Assembly: GCF_042682745.1 (NCBI RefSeq)
Contig: NZ_JBHUIO010000002.1
Span: forward strand, 558,001 to 622,000
DNA: 64,000 nucleotides
Direction: 5' to 3'
From: Tumebacillus_A lipolyticus
GTDB lineage: Bacteria > Bacillota > Bacilli > Tumebacillales > Tumebacillaceae
A program made the position numbers and the translations under genes. Positions within the stretch are counted from its first letter, which is position 1; every line of letters begins with the position of its first letter. The notes below the pieces were generated by a model. That model saw only the letters and a list, made by a program, of their open reading frames with translations, was not told the origin of the DNA and searched no databases. Positions 39,523-48,867 of this stretch are shown here, piece after piece.

Positions 39523-40080
39523 TCAAGATCCGGTCACCCAAGACCGGGATTGTCTCACCTCGCGGAATTGGCCCTCATAGCCGTCGAGCGGCAGACCGCC
39601 TTCAAGTGCGCGCGAATAGTCGCTGATCACCTGCACCGCTCGTCGATCGACCGTGATGTAAACCTGGGCGATCGATCTGTCCATCTGACGAATTTTGGCT
39701 GAGATCGCAGCTGGCAGATCGGACGGTAGCTCCTCCACCCCCGAGCTGGTCACACCCACATAAACACTTTTGTCGGCCACGATCACCGCCGCGCTTTTCA
39801 CCGCTGAAAGCGATGCTAACTCATTGGCCATCCCGTGTGCCGAATAGGGCTTGCGGGAGCTTGTGCGCACCGCAGAATTGCGCGGATCGGCGCTCAGCTG
39901 TCGATCTTCGGCAGGCGGTCTGTAGCCGCTGTACGAACGCACGCCTTGGTCTGCGCGCGTCTCGTTCGTTTCGCGAGCCGGTTGTCTGGTGTAGTCGGCC
40001 GACCGATTGCAGCCGAAGAGCGCGGTACAAAGCGAGAGTGCGATGAGCGATGTGGTCGCATATTTCGCGTATCGATTCAT
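39523..40080 (-). CDS. YhcN/YlaJ-family sporulation lipoprotein, second copy
   Basis: The 185-residue protein has a lipobox (SLCTALFGCN), a polar Arg/Ser/Pro-rich linker and the YhcN domain (LASLSAVKSAAVIVADKSVYVGV, then VYITVDRRAVQVISDYSRAL). ATG 40080 is six bases after GGAGG; the open frame upstream starts without one. The gene follows rluB after 48 bases, so it may be read from the same transcript. It is diverged from the copy at 32987. Confidence 0.8.
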   Translation of the reverse strand: MNRYAKYATTSLIALSLCTALFGCNRSADYTRQPARETNETRADQGVRSYSGYRPPAEDRQLSADPRNSAVRTSSRKPYSAHGMANELASLSAVKSAAVIVADKSVYVGVTSSGVEELPSDLPAAISAKIRQMDRSIAQVYITVDRRAVQVISDYSRALEGGLPLDGYEGQFREVRQSRSWVTGS

Positions 40081-40128
40081 AGGGAGCCTCCTCATAAGCA
40101 GATTCACTGCTCATAGGTTGCCCGCTGT

Positions 40129-40857
40129 TTACCGTTTGATTCCAGCGACTGCGAAGAGACGCTCCACTTCGAGCGGCGTGAGGTTGCGCATCTCGCCGTA
40201 GCGCAGCCTGCCCAGCTTGAGGAACGCCACCTGCATGCGGTGCAGCGATTTGACCGGATGGCCGATCGCCTCCAACATGCGGCGGACCTGACGATTGCGC
40301 CCTTCATGAATCGTGACCTCGATCAGCGACTCGTCCGCTCCTCTCTCCATGATCCGCACCTTTGCCGGCGCAGTCTGACCGTCTTCCAGCTCCACTCCGC
40401 TTGCGAGCTGCTTGGCTCGCTCACCGCTGACGACGCCTTTTACCCAAGCTCTGTAAGTCTTCTCGATCTCATGGCGCGGATGCATCATCGCGTTGGCCAG
40501 ATCGCCATCGTTGGTCATCAACAGCAATCCTGACGTATCCAAGTCGAGACGACCGACCGGGTAGATGCGCTCTTTGGCGCCGACGATGTCGACAACCGTC
40601 TTGCGCCCCTGCGGATCGGAGGCGGTGGAGACGACGCCGATCGGCTTGTTCAGCATGATGTAGATCTTCTCTTCCGCTCCGATCGGCACTCCGTTCACCT
40701 CGATGCGATCTCGCGTCGGATCGACCTTGGTGCCGAGCTCCGTCACGACGACTCCGTTCACTTTTACCTGCCCTGCTGTGATGATCTCCTCACATTTGCG
40801 CCTGGACGCAACCCCAGCTTGAGCCAACACTTTTTGCAAGCGCTCCATTTGATCCAT
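40129..40857 (-). CDS. rluB: rRNA pseudouridine synthase RluB
   Basis: The 242-residue protein has an S4 RNA-binding domain (RLQKVLAQAGVASRRKCEEI) and the RsuA/RluB catalytic motif GRLDLDTSGLLLMTNDG with the nucleophilic Asp. It modifies 23S rRNA near the peptidyl transferase centre. Start ATG 40857 or 40848. In Bacillus rluB also lies near the dacB-spmAB and scpAB genes, as here. Confidence 0.92.
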   Translation of the reverse strand: MDQMERLQKVLAQAGVASRRKCEEIITAGQVKVNGVVVTELGTKVDPTRDRIEVNGVPIGAEEKIYIMLNKPIGVVSTASDPQGRKTVVDIVGAKERIYPVGRLDLDTSGLLLMTNDGDLANAMMHPRHEIEKTYRAWVKGVVSGERAKQLASGVELEDGQTAPAKVRIMERGADESLIEVTIHEGRNRQVRRMLEAIGHPVKSLHRMQVAFLKLGRLRYGEMRNLTPLEVERLFAVAGIKR

Positions 40858-40918
40858 TCTCCGTCACTCTCCCACACGTTCTTCCTTTGCTCACTCATTC
40901 TAAAGAACTTGCAGGGCA

Positions 40919-40953
40919 AAATCAAATCCCCCGCATCGGGGTCAATGCGGGGG
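40919..40953 (-). terminator. Terminator overlapping the end of the amidase gene
   Basis: A 9-bp CCCCCGCAT/ATGCGGGGG stem contains the amidase stop codon; a T-rich stretch (GATTTGATTTTG) follows on the minus strand. Confidence 0.65.
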
Positions 40954-41283
40954 GCGGTCGATCCTTATCTTCAGTTCGTGCCACGGAAATTCTTCTCCTG
41001 GACACTGATCACCATGCGCGATCAGACGCTCCGGATCAAATTTAAATGCGGACGCCAGCCGCAACACCAGTTTGACGAGAACAAACATCTGCTCTCGCAC
41101 AAGACCTGTGTTTGTGACCGGAACAGAAAAATCCCCTTCCACACAAACATGAATGTGCTCATCATCTAAAAAATCTTGAGACGTCACCACCGTCCCGTCT
41201 TTGCACACGTAAAAATCAAACCCGGCCCGAGTCCGTGCGGGACATGCAGAATCGTGCAACACTACGCCTGCAAATTCTCCCAT
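40942..41283 (-). CDS. N-acetylmuramoyl-L-alanine amidase/PGRP-like protein
   Basis: The product (about 113 residues) has the amidase_2/PGRP pattern: an N-terminal His in VVLHDSACP, FDFYVCKDGTVV, HIHVCVEGDFS, a helix with LVREQMFVLVKLV, and HGDQCPGEEFPW near the C-terminus. The zinc ligands would be His, His and Cys. It lacks a signal peptide, so it may be released by lysis or act during sporulation. The start is ATG 41283 or ATG 41292; GGGCGGG lies upstream. Confidence 0.7.
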   Translation of the reverse strand: MGEFAGVVLHDSACPARTRAGFDFYVCKDGTVVTSQDFLDDEHIHVCVEGDFSVPVTNTGLVREQMFVLVKLVLRLASAFKFDPERLIAHGDQCPGEEFPWHELKIRIDRPPH

Positions 41284-41388
41284 TCGAAGCATCCCGCCCT
41301 TCTGGATTCGCATCCAACCGCATCTGGTAGTAACAGCATCATATGCAAAGGGGGGTTGCCAAAGTGAACGACATTCCGCTGGAATGCT

Positions 41389-41925
41389 CTAGTGAAAGAG
41401 GAGACGCACGACGGCGAGCGACGCGATGACAGAGGCCAGATCGGCGAGCAGTCCAACTTTCACCGCATACCGTGCGTTGCGGATGCCAACAGCCCCGAAA
41501 TAGACGGTCAGCACGTACAGTGTGGTGTCAGATGCGCCCTGCATCGTGGAGGCGAGCTTGCCCAGAAAGGAGTCGGGGCCATGCGCTTGAAAGATATCGG
41601 TCATGATCGCCATCGAGCCAGACCCGGAGATGGAGCGCAGCAGTGCCATCGGCAAGAACTCTGGGGGCACGCCGAGGGGGACGAGCAGCGGATTGAGCCC
41701 TGCGATCAGAAGTTCTAACGCGCCCGATTCGCGGAAAACGCTGACAGCGACGAGCATGCCGACCAGATGCGGCATCAGCTTGATCACCGTCGGCAGTCCG
41801 CCTTTTGCCCCGTCGATAAATGTCTCATAGACGGGAACTTTCCGAAAAAAATAGGCATAGGTCGGGATGAACGCGATCAGGACGGGCAGCGTCCAGGCGG
41901 CGATGATCTGCACGAGGCCCATCAT
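41389..41925 (-). CDS. spmB: Spore maturation protein SpmB
   Basis: The 178-residue nucleoside-transporter-like membrane protein has the Gate-domain pattern (LMPHLVGMLVAVSVFRESGA, GPDSFLGKLASTMQGASDTT). SpmA and SpmB are needed for spore core dehydration in B. subtilis. The start overlaps the spmA stop (ATGA), so the two are translationally coupled. Confidence 0.93.
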   Translation of the reverse strand: MMGLVQIIAAWTLPVLIAFIPTYAYFFRKVPVYETFIDGAKGGLPTVIKLMPHLVGMLVAVSVFRESGALELLIAGLNPLLVPLGVPPEFLPMALLRSISGSGSMAIMTDIFQAHGPDSFLGKLASTMQGASDTTLYVLTVYFGAVGIRNARYAVKVGLLADLASVIASLAVVRLLFH

Positions 41926-42521
41926 CGCCCGCCACCCCATCTCTTGCGCTCGCGCTCCCGATAAAAGCGGTCGAGGATCACGGCGGTCGTCGTCGCCAAC
42001 AGCGTGGCGAGCAGCGTGCTGACCACCACCTCTGTCGGTTGGGCCGATCCGTATTGCATGCGAAGTCCGATCACCGTCGCTGGGATGATCGTAAGCCCTG
42101 ACGTGTTGATCGCCAGCAGCGTGCACATCGCGTCTGTCGCCCGCTCCTTGTCAGGGTTGAGCTCTTGCAGTTCACGCATCGCCTTCAGGCCGAGCGGTGT
42201 GGCCGCATTGCCCAGCCCGAGCATGTTGGCGCTCATGTTCGCCACGATCGACCCCATCGCCGGATGGTCCTTCGGCACAGACGGATACAGAAAGCGAGCG
42301 AGCGGATAGAGCACTTTTGCAAACGATTGCACCAGTCCGGCCACCTCTGCAATCTTCATCAAACCGAGCCAAAACACCATGATCGACAGCAGGCCGAAAC
42401 AGACGACAACCCCCTGCTTCGCACCGCTGAGCACCGCGTTGGTCACCAGATCCATCCGCCCGTTCAGAGCGGCGACGATCACGCCGATGACAATCATAAA
42501 CACCCAGATCGCATTGATCAT
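41922..42521 (-). CDS. spmA: Spore maturation protein SpmA
   Basis: The 199-residue membrane protein contains the Gate-domain pattern (GSIVANMSANMLGLGNAATP, LLAINTSGLTIIP). It acts with SpmB in core dehydration. It follows dacB after 19 bases, preserving the B. subtilis dacB-spmA-spmB operon, which is read by sigma-E in the mother cell. Confidence 0.93.
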   Translation of the reverse strand: MINAIWVFMIVIGVIVAALNGRMDLVTNAVLSGAKQGVVVCFGLLSIMVFWLGLMKIAEVAGLVQSFAKVLYPLARFLYPSVPKDHPAMGSIVANMSANMLGLGNAATPLGLKAMRELQELNPDKERATDAMCTLLAINTSGLTIIPATVIGLRMQYGSAQPTEVVVSTLLATLLATTTAVILDRFYRERERKRWGGGR

Positions 42522-42540
42522 CCCGTCACCGTCCTTTCTG

Positions 42541-43731
42541 TCAGCGGTTGATCATGTTGGAAAACAGATTTTTCAGCTTCGACCAGAACGACTCTTTTTC
42601 CACATCGTGCCCGACGATGATCGGCACTTGCCCGACCAGCCGATCTTCAAAATATACTTTTAATTCCCCTACCTTCTGGCCGGCAGCAAGCGGAGCTTGC
42701 AACGTCTCTTCCATCTCGATCTTCTGCGTCACCTTTTCCTGCTCATCTTCGCGCACCGGATAGTTGAACTGGTGACCGACGATCACATCGACATCCTTTT
42801 TCACCCCGTCCTCCACAGGCACCGTTCGCAGCACAGAATTCTCTTTGGCGATCGGCAGAAATTGATACTTTTGAAACCCGTAGTTGAGCAGCCTCGCATG
42901 ATCATCCCAATCGCTCGACGCTTTCAGTGTGAGCACCGCGATCTGCCGTCCATCTTTGGTTGCGGAGGAGGCGAGGCATCGTCCCGCCGCTTTGGTGTAG
43001 CCGGTCTTCACGCCGTCTGCTCCCTCATAGCGAACGAGCATCTTGTTTTTGTTATACATCTTGCGATCCCACGACTCTCCTTGCATCGGAATCGACTTGA
43101 CCTTCGTTTGGACGATCTCGGCAAACACCGGATTGCGCAGCGCATACGCGGTGATGCGCGCCATATCATGTGCGGTCGAATAATGTGCTTCCTGATCCAA
43201 GCCGTGCGGATTGGCAAAATGGGTGCCGAGCAGGCCGAGCTCTTTCGCTTTTTGATTCATCATCTCCACAAATTTCTGCTCCGTTTTGCCCACATGCTCG
43301 GCAACTGCTGTCGCCGCATCATTTCCTGAGCGCAACATCACCGCGTAGAGCAGGTCGATCAGCTTCTGTTTTTCGCCGACTTTCAGATAGATCGAAGATC
43401 CTTCTTTTCCCGATGCGCGGTTTGATACTGTGACCGTGCTGTTCAGATCTACGCCCGACTCAATCGCCACAATGGTGGTGATAATCTTCGTCAGCGAGGC
43501 GATCAACATCTTCTCATCGCCATTCTTCTCATAGAGCACCCGCCCTGTCTGCACATCGATCACAGCTGCAGAAGTGGCGCTGATCTCAACTTCGCTCGCA
43601 AACAGGTTGTCAGGAGCGACCGTCGTTTCCAGAATTGCGTTGCCCTTCGGATCATGATTGGCAGACACAGGCGACACAGTTAGCAGCAGCACGGCGAACG
43701 CAGCAATGGCCACGAGCGATTTTCGTTTCAT
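42541..43731 (-). CDS. dacB: D-alanyl-D-alanine carboxypeptidase DacB (PBP5*)
   Basis: The product (396 residues) has a signal peptide (KSLVAIAAFAVLLLTVSPVSA), the SxxK motif in ASLTKI, SGN in LRSGND, and KTG in VKTGYT, followed by a C-terminal beta domain and an amphipathic end (SFWSKLKNLFSNMINR) for membrane contact. It trims cortex peptidoglycan during sporulation. ATG 43731 lies about six bases after AAGGA. A CATATACA word upstream could be part of a sigma-E -10 element. Confidence 0.93.
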   Translation of the reverse strand: MKRKSLVAIAAFAVLLLTVSPVSANHDPKGNAILETTVAPDNLFASEVEISATSAAVIDVQTGRVLYEKNGDEKMLIASLTKIITTIVAIESGVDLNSTVTVSNRASGKEGSSIYLKVGEKQKLIDLLYAVMLRSGNDAATAVAEHVGKTEQKFVEMMNQKAKELGLLGTHFANPHGLDQEAHYSTAHDMARITAYALRNPVFAEIVQTKVKSIPMQGESWDRKMYNKNKMLVRYEGADGVKTGYTKAAGRCLASSATKDGRQIAVLTLKASSDWDDHARLLNYGFQKYQFLPIAKENSVLRTVPVEDGVKKDVDVIVGHQFNYPVREDEQEKVTQKIEMEETLQAPLAAGQKVGELKVYFEDRLVGQVPIIVGHDVEKESFWSKLKNLFSNMINR

Positions 43732-43828
43732 CTCGGGTCCTTCACTCCTCACGCGTAGGTTCTGTCTGTCCTATGTATATGCACAAGCTGTAGGCTTATC
43801 CCACCTTAGCGCGCCGAGTTGACCGAAC

Positions 43829-43858
43829 AGAAAAAGACGCCCCGCCACGGGACGTCTT
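43829..43858 (-). terminator. Terminator of ytfJ
   Basis: AAGACG-CCCG pairs with CGGG-CGTCTT across one mismatch (43834-43844, 43848-43858), followed on the minus strand by TTTTTCTG. Confidence 0.65.
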
Positions 43859-43875
43859 GCCGATTTTCTTCCGCT

Positions 43876-44376
43876 CTAACAATCGATCTGTGCAGCTTTT
43901 CCATTCTGGCTTTGCGACTTTCGCATGCCACCGTTGCCGTTCTGCCCTTGCTCATCGCCTTGTCCGCTCTTGTTCTGCTTGATCATCGCACTGATCTTGT
44001 CATACATCTGCGGGGCAAGATCGATCAGCTTTTCATACAGTTGATTCGGCCCTTCGGTCGAAAGCATTTTCACTTGACCATTGCCGACGACCAAAAAACC
44101 GATCGGCGTAATCGATACACCGCCACCAGCACCACCGCCAAAAGGAAGTTCCACATCTGCCTGTCCTGAGTTGCCGTTGCTGTTTCCCTTCCCGCCCATG
44201 TTCGAGTCAAATTCAGAACCACCTGCCGCAAATCCAAAGCCCACTTTTGAAATCGGCAAGATGACACTGCCGTCCGGCGTTTCAACCGGATCACCGACGA
44301 TCGTGTTGACGTCGACCATCTCTTTGATGTTTTCCATGGCCGTCTGCATCAAGCCTTGGATCGGATGTTCCGCCAT
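43876..44376 (-). CDS. ytfJ: Sporulation protein YtfJ (GerW)
   Basis: The 166-residue product matches GerW/YtfJ: HPIQGLMQTAMENIKEMVD at the start, a Gly/Asn-rich middle (GFGFAAGGSEFD, GGGAGGGVSITPIGFLVV) and a polar Gln/Gly/Asn-rich C-terminus. GerW is required for L-alanine-triggered germination in B. subtilis. It overlaps the upstream ytfI gene by 28 bases, preserving the Bacillus pair. GGGAGGG precedes ATG 44376. Confidence 0.92.
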   Translation of the reverse strand: MAEHPIQGLMQTAMENIKEMVDVNTIVGDPVETPDGSVILPISKVGFGFAAGGSEFDSNMGGKGNSNGNSGQADVELPFGGGAGGGVSITPIGFLVVGNGQVKMLSTEGPNQLYEKLIDLAPQMYDKISAMIKQNKSGQGDEQGQNGNGGMRKSQSQNGKAAQIDC

Positions 44377-45086
44377 TTTGCACCCTCCCTCAACCATAAA
44401 AAGGCCAATGTAAGTCCTGCAAGTATAGCTTTGCCCGGCAAAAATCGGATTATGCAGACAAGATCGGTGCGAAATCCTTTCGCCTGAAAGTTTGGTTGCA
44501 CCGTATAGCGAAGCGAAGACTCGACGGTGAACTGGCGGTAAAGTATGCTCGCAAGGCTTCCTTTTACCGCCCAAGCCATCCCGGTGATCGATCCGGTCTG
44601 TGCTGCATCACCTGTGCCAAAAGCGGTACGCCAGCGGAGTGACTCAATATGAAACGATTTGGTAAATCGACGCAACGCTCGCTTGTACTTGCCGATCCGC
44701 GCCCTGAGCTCATCGACCTGTCGCTGAAACTGCTGAATCTTTTCCACCGTGATCGTGACCCATCCTCCCGCGTGAGGATTGTCCCCCGCTGTCAGCTTCC
44801 GCTTAAACCCGATCTGCATGCGCTGCTCAAGCAGTGCGACAGTCGGCACTTCATAGCCGAGCCGGATCAGCCCGAACAAAGCGCGCACGCCAACATGCAG
44901 CCGATCATTCCGACCTTCTCGCCTATATTGAACTTCGATCGTCACCGGTAGTACCATCGCGAACAACAGAAAAACTGCCAGCGCCAACAGCACAATCCAA
45001 TACCAGGCGAACATCTTGTGCAGAAGTAGAAAAAGCGTGGCAAACACGATCGCAAGCGCCAACAGGAGTCCCCAAAGCCATTTCAT
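44349..45086 (-). CDS. ytfI: DUF2953 protein YtfI
   Basis: The 245-residue protein has two N-terminal membrane helices (WLWGLLLALAIVFATLFLLL, WYWIVLLALAVFLLF) and a strand-rich part with a further hydrophobic end (LPGKAILAGLTLAFLWL). It is the conserved partner of ytfJ. ATG 45086 lies five bases after GGAGGAGG. Confidence 0.85.
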   Translation of the reverse strand: MKWLWGLLLALAIVFATLFLLLHKMFAWYWIVLLALAVFLLFAMVLPVTIEVQYRREGRNDRLHVGVRALFGLIRLGYEVPTVALLEQRMQIGFKRKLTAGDNPHAGGWVTITVEKIQQFQRQVDELRARIGKYKRALRRFTKSFHIESLRWRTAFGTGDAAQTGSITGMAWAVKGSLASILYRQFTVESSLRYTVQPNFQAKGFRTDLVCIIRFLPGKAILAGLTLAFLWLREGAKWRNIRSKA

Positions 45087-45148
45087 TCGGTCCTCCTCCA
45101 CATCTTCCAGATTCTCGTCTAGGATACCCGTTTTATTCCTGAACATAC

Positions 45149-45175
45149 AAAAAAGCCCGGATCATCCGGACTTTT
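45149..45175. terminator. Terminator between scpB and ytfI
   Basis: AAAAAGCCCGG/CCGGACTTTTT with one mismatch; T-runs on both strands. Confidence 0.65.
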
Positions 45176-45179
45176 TCTG

Positions 45180-45785
45180 TCATGATTCTGGTTCATTTTG
45201 ATACAGATCGGGCATCTGAAAGAGCAGTTGCTCCTCCTCTTCATCAAGATCGACCATCGGCATCAACGCGGGCGGCGGTGGAAGTTCCTTCAGATCGCGA
45301 AGTCCGAAATACTCCAAAAACTCGCGCGTCGTACCGAAGAGAATCGGCCGACCTGGCCCTTCTGCCCGGCCCGCTTCTTTGATCAGCTGCTTGCTGAGCA
45401 GCGTGTTGATCGCGCGCTCCGACTTCACTCCGCGCACCTCTTCGATGCCACTTCGGGTGATCGGTTGTTTGTAGGCGACGATCGCCAGCGTCTCCAGCGC
45501 CGCTTGCGAAAGCGTCGCATGTTGCGGCTGGTAGGCCAGACGCTCAAAAAAGGGGGCGTGCTCCGCTCGTGTCGTCAACTGAAACGAGCCGGCCACTTCG
45601 ACGATCCGTATGCCGCGCAGGTCGCGCTCAAAATCGGTCTGGAGGTCATACAGGTAGTCTTTCGCATCCTCCAGCTCGATCTGCAAAATATCTGCCACCT
45701 GCCGCGCTTCGATGCCGTCGCTTCCCGCCACAAACAACAGACCTTCTATCACAGATTTGATTTGACTTGCCTCCAACTGAACCAC
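45180..45785 (-). CDS. scpB: Segregation and condensation protein ScpB
   Basis: The 201-residue protein has two winged-helix domains (KSVIEGLLFVAGSDGIEAR; LETLAIVAYKQPITRSGIEEVRG) as in all ScpB proteins. It forms the SMC-ScpA-ScpB condensin with ScpA, encoded just upstream. An acidic C-terminal tail follows. Confidence 0.95.
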   Translation of the reverse strand: MVQLEASQIKSVIEGLLFVAGSDGIEARQVADILQIELEDAKDYLYDLQTDFERDLRGIRIVEVAGSFQLTTRAEHAPFFERLAYQPQHATLSQAALETLAIVAYKQPITRSGIEEVRGVKSERAINTLLSKQLIKEAGRAEGPGRPILFGTTREFLEYFGLRDLKELPPPPALMPMVDLDEEEEQLLFQMPDLYQNEPES

Positions 45786-45793
45786 CTAGCTTG

Positions 45794-46558
45794 TTACAGA
45801 ATGTCGTACGATTCGATCATGATCTCTTCAAACAGCCTGCTTTGCATACAGCGCACCTGCTTCCCCTTCATCAGCTCAAGCAGCGCGAGGAAGGTCACGA
45901 TCAACTCCGAACGCTTGTGTTGATTGTGGAGCAGGTCGGAAAAGGAGATTCTGCCGTTGTGAAAGGCCAGCATGCCGATGATCTCCTGCATCCTGCTGTC
46001 GATCGAGATCTCATCTCGGTGAATGCCCGCCACATGATCGTCAGGCTGCGCTTTTTGTAGCGCTTTGCGAAATGCGTCGAGCAGATCGAACAGCGACACG
46101 CCTTCGACCGGATTGGGCTCGACGTCCGGAACGAACTGGCGCAAATTCTCCGGGCGGCGGGTAAAGACCAGCTGGCGCTTCTCCTCCCGATCTTTCAGCT
46201 CATCGGCGAGCTGCTTATACTTCTTATATTCGATCAAGCGCTCCATCAGCGCTTGACGTGGATCGATCATCTCTTCATCGTAATCGATCAGCGGCACGTC
46301 CAGCTCGATCGGGCGCGGCAGCAAGAGTCCCGACTTCATCGCCAGCAGTTGGGAAGCCATGACCAAAAACTCAGAGGCGATCTCCAGGTTGAGTTCCTGC
46401 ATCGTCTGCAAGTAGGAGAGGTATTGGTCGGTGATCTGTGAGATCGGAATCTCCGTGATCTCCACCTCCGCCTTGTCGATCAGATGCAGGAGCAGGTCGA
46501 GCGGCCCTTCGAACGATTCCAACTTGAGCTTTAAGGAATCTGATTTTGACTGTTCCAT
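45794..46558 (-). CDS. scpA: Segregation and condensation protein ScpA
   Basis: The 254-residue kleisin has the N-terminal SMC-binding segment (LKLESFEGPLDLLLHLIDKA) and the ScpA pattern FLVMASQLLAMKSGLLLP. It bridges the SMC heads. ScpA, ScpB and the upstream M50 protease are spaced by fewer than ten bases and form one operon. Confidence 0.95.
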   Translation of the reverse strand: MEQSKSDSLKLKLESFEGPLDLLLHLIDKAEVEITEIPISQITDQYLSYLQTMQELNLEIASEFLVMASQLLAMKSGLLLPRPIELDVPLIDYDEEMIDPRQALMERLIEYKKYKQLADELKDREEKRQLVFTRRPENLRQFVPDVEPNPVEGVSLFDLLDAFRKALQKAQPDDHVAGIHRDEISIDSRMQEIIGMLAFHNGRISFSDLLHNQHKRSELIVTFLALLELMKGKQVRCMQSRLFEEIMIESYDIL

Positions 46559-46562
46559 CCGC

Positions 46563-47207
46563 TTAGATCAGCCCCTTGACCATCCCGAGCAACAGGTCGC
46601 CGAGTGCATAATAGATCGGAAGGATGAGGTAGGACGTGATGCCGAAGAAGACGACGAGCAAAAGGACAAAAGGTCCGTATTTTTCAAATGCGTGCAACTT
46701 CGGTGCCACGTTCGCAGGCAAGAGGTCGCGCACGATCCAATAGCCATCGAGCGGCGGAATCGGGAGCAGGTTGAACAGCCCGAGAATCAGGTTGAGCGAG
46801 ACGACAGCTTCCACGACCCGCAAAACGAAGTTGTTCCACACCGCATCTTGAAGTTCGAGGCGAAAGAAAAACACGAGGAGAAAGCAGAAGACGATCGCGA
46901 CCAAGAAGTTGGCGAGCGGCCCGGCAACGGTGGTCAAGATCTTCCCCACCCGCTTGTTGCCACGGAAGTTGTACGGGTTGAAGGAAACCGGCTTAGCCCA
47001 GCCAAACGGGCCAAACAGGATCATCAGCGTACCGAGCAGATCCATGTGCGCGATCGGGTTGAGCGTCAAGCGTCCTTCTCGCTTCGGAGTGGGGTCGCCA
47101 AGTCGATATGCGACAAATGCATGCCCGAGTTCATGCACGGTGATGGCGATCAAAAATGCGATGACCCGAAACAAAAGGTCATCCAAATCGAGTCCGCTAA
47201 ACAGCAT
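46563..47207 (-). CDS. Site-2 protease family protein (M50)
   Basis: The 214-residue membrane protein contains HELGHAFVAYRLGD with the HExxH zinc site and the second motif NLLPIPPLDG. The position directly upstream of scpA is conserved in Firmicutes. Substrates of this YwhC-like subgroup are unknown. Confidence 0.9.
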   Translation of the reverse strand: MLFSGLDLDDLLFRVIAFLIAITVHELGHAFVAYRLGDPTPKREGRLTLNPIAHMDLLGTLMILFGPFGWAKPVSFNPYNFRGNKRVGKILTTVAGPLANFLVAIVFCFLLVFFFRLELQDAVWNNFVLRVVEAVVSLNLILGLFNLLPIPPLDGYWIVRDLLPANVAPKLHAFEKYGPFVLLLVVFFGITSYLILPIYYALGDLLLGMVKGLI

Positions 47208-47261
47208 AAGGGTCCTCCTTCGACCATAGAAACGTTCCAGTTTATCATATCATAAAAGAGG

Positions 47262-47297
47262 CAAAAAGAGCACCTGCTGACGACGCAGCAAGCGCTC
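47262..47297 (-). terminator. Terminator of the MFS exporter gene
   Basis: AAGAGC/GCTCTT plus an inner TGCTG/CAGCA stem (interrupted), with TTTTTGCC following on the minus strand. Confidence 0.55.
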
Positions 47298-47326
47298 TTA
47301 CCCTGTGAACCATTCTAGCTGAAGAA

Positions 47327-48805
47327 CTATTCTGGCTGTGCTTTCTTTTTGTCGCGAGGGTAGTACAGCGTGATCACCAGCGCGCCGATCCCGAAGATGG
47401 CGACCAACAAGAACGCGTAGTGCAGGCCGCTGGCGAACGCATCGCTCAACTTCTCCAGCAAGGACGGTTCGATCAACTCCCGCTTTTCCGGGTCGAGCAG
47501 CGAGTTGGCCGCTTCCAGCGGGGCTTGCACCTCAGGGTCATCCTGCAGCATCCCGAGGATGCGCGCGTTCATCACCGCGCCCATCACCGCCACCCCGACA
47601 GCAGAGCCGAGCGAGCGGATAAACTGCAGCGAAGCGGTCGCGATGCCCCGGCGGTTCCAGGTGACTGCAGACTGCACGGAGACCAAAAAGGCGAGCGTGG
47701 TCAAACCCATTCCCATCCCCAGCACGACCAGCACGATCATCGGGTACCAATAGCCCATCTCCTGCGAGACGAACGTCAGCAAGAGCGAGGAAATGCCGAC
47801 CAGCGTCGCCCCGATCAGCGCGGTGCGACGGAACCCCCATTTGACCATGCGCGGCCCGCCGATGATCGAAGCGATCGGCCAGCCGATCGAGATCGGCGTG
47901 AGCAGCATGCCCGCTTCGGTCGCCGTACCTCCGAGCACACCTTGTGCGTAAGATGGCATGTAGGAGGTGATCCCCATCAGCACCGCGCCGAGCAAGAAGT
48001 TGGCGAGAGAGGCGACGGCGATCAGCGGAGATTTGAACAGATCGAGCGGCAACATCGGTTCGGAAGCTTTCCGCTCATGATAGAGAAACCAGACGAAAAC
48101 GGCTGCTGCCACGCCGAACAACGCGAGGATTTGCGGAGAGAACCATGCGTATTGATTGCCTCCGGTGAGCAAGGCGAACAGCAAGGCGGTCATCGAGACG
48201 GTCATCGTCAACGAGCCTATGTAATCGATCTTGTGTTTCTTGCGCTCAATATCTTCATGCAGCGCTGTTCCTAAGATCAGGATCGCGACCAGCGCGATCG
48301 GTCCATTGATATAAAAGACCCATTCCCAAGAGATATAGTTGACGATCAATCCGCCGAGCAGCGGTCCGATCACCGCCGACACACCCCAGACACCGCTGAA
48401 CCAGCCTTGGATTTTGCCGCGCTCTTCCGCCGAAAAAATATCGCCGAGGATCGTCTGCGCGACCGCCATGATGCCACCGGCACCCAGCCCTTGAATCGCC
48501 CGGTAGATGATCAACTGCACCATCGTTTCTGACAGCCCGCAGAGAATCGAACCGATGATCAGAACGATCGAGCTGACCATAAAGATCGCCTTGCGCCCAT
48601 AGAGATCTGATAGCTTGCCATAGATCGGAACGGTCACCGTCGAGGCGAGCAGAAAAGCGGAGAACACCCACGACATCAGCGGCAAGCCGCCTAGCGTCCC
48701 AATGATTGTCGGCATGGCGGTACCGACGATCGACACGTCGATGGCAGCGAGGAAGTTGGCCAACATCACCGCGACGACGACAGCTGTACGATTCGTTTTT
48801 GCCAA
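47327..48805 (-). CDS. MFS multidrug exporter, DHA2 (14-helix) family
   Basis: The product has about 14 membrane helices and the DHA2 signatures MLANFLAAIDVSIVGTAMPT (motif D1), GKLSDLYGRKAIF (motif A), RAIQGLGAGGIMA (motif B) and SGVWGVSAVIGPLLGG (motif C). It should expel lipophilic drugs or cations by proton antiport. TTG 48805 follows AGAGGG by seven bases. A TTGCAA-18-TACAAT promoter overlapped by an inverted repeat lies upstream; no regulator gene is adjacent. Confidence 0.88.
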   Translation of the reverse strand: MAKTNRTAVVVAVMLANFLAAIDVSIVGTAMPTIIGTLGGLPLMSWVFSAFLLASTVTVPIYGKLSDLYGRKAIFMVSSIVLIIGSILCGLSETMVQLIIYRAIQGLGAGGIMAVAQTILGDIFSAEERGKIQGWFSGVWGVSAVIGPLLGGLIVNYISWEWVFYINGPIALVAILILGTALHEDIERKKHKIDYIGSLTMTVSMTALLFALLTGGNQYAWFSPQILALFGVAAAVFVWFLYHERKASEPMLPLDLFKSPLIAVASLANFLLGAVLMGITSYMPSYAQGVLGGTATEAGMLLTPISIGWPIASIIGGPRMVKWGFRRTALIGATLVGISSLLLTFVSQEMGYWYPMIVLVVLGMGMGLTTLAFLVSVQSAVTWNRRGIATASLQFIRSLGSAVGVAVMGAVMNARILGMLQDDPEVQAPLEAANSLLDPEKRELIEPSLLEKLSDAFASGLHYAFLLVAIFGIGALVITLYYPRDKKKAQPE

Positions 48806-48867
48806 AGGTACACCCTCTTTCCCAACGAGTATCAAAATATTTATTCATATACAATCTCTCACATGCT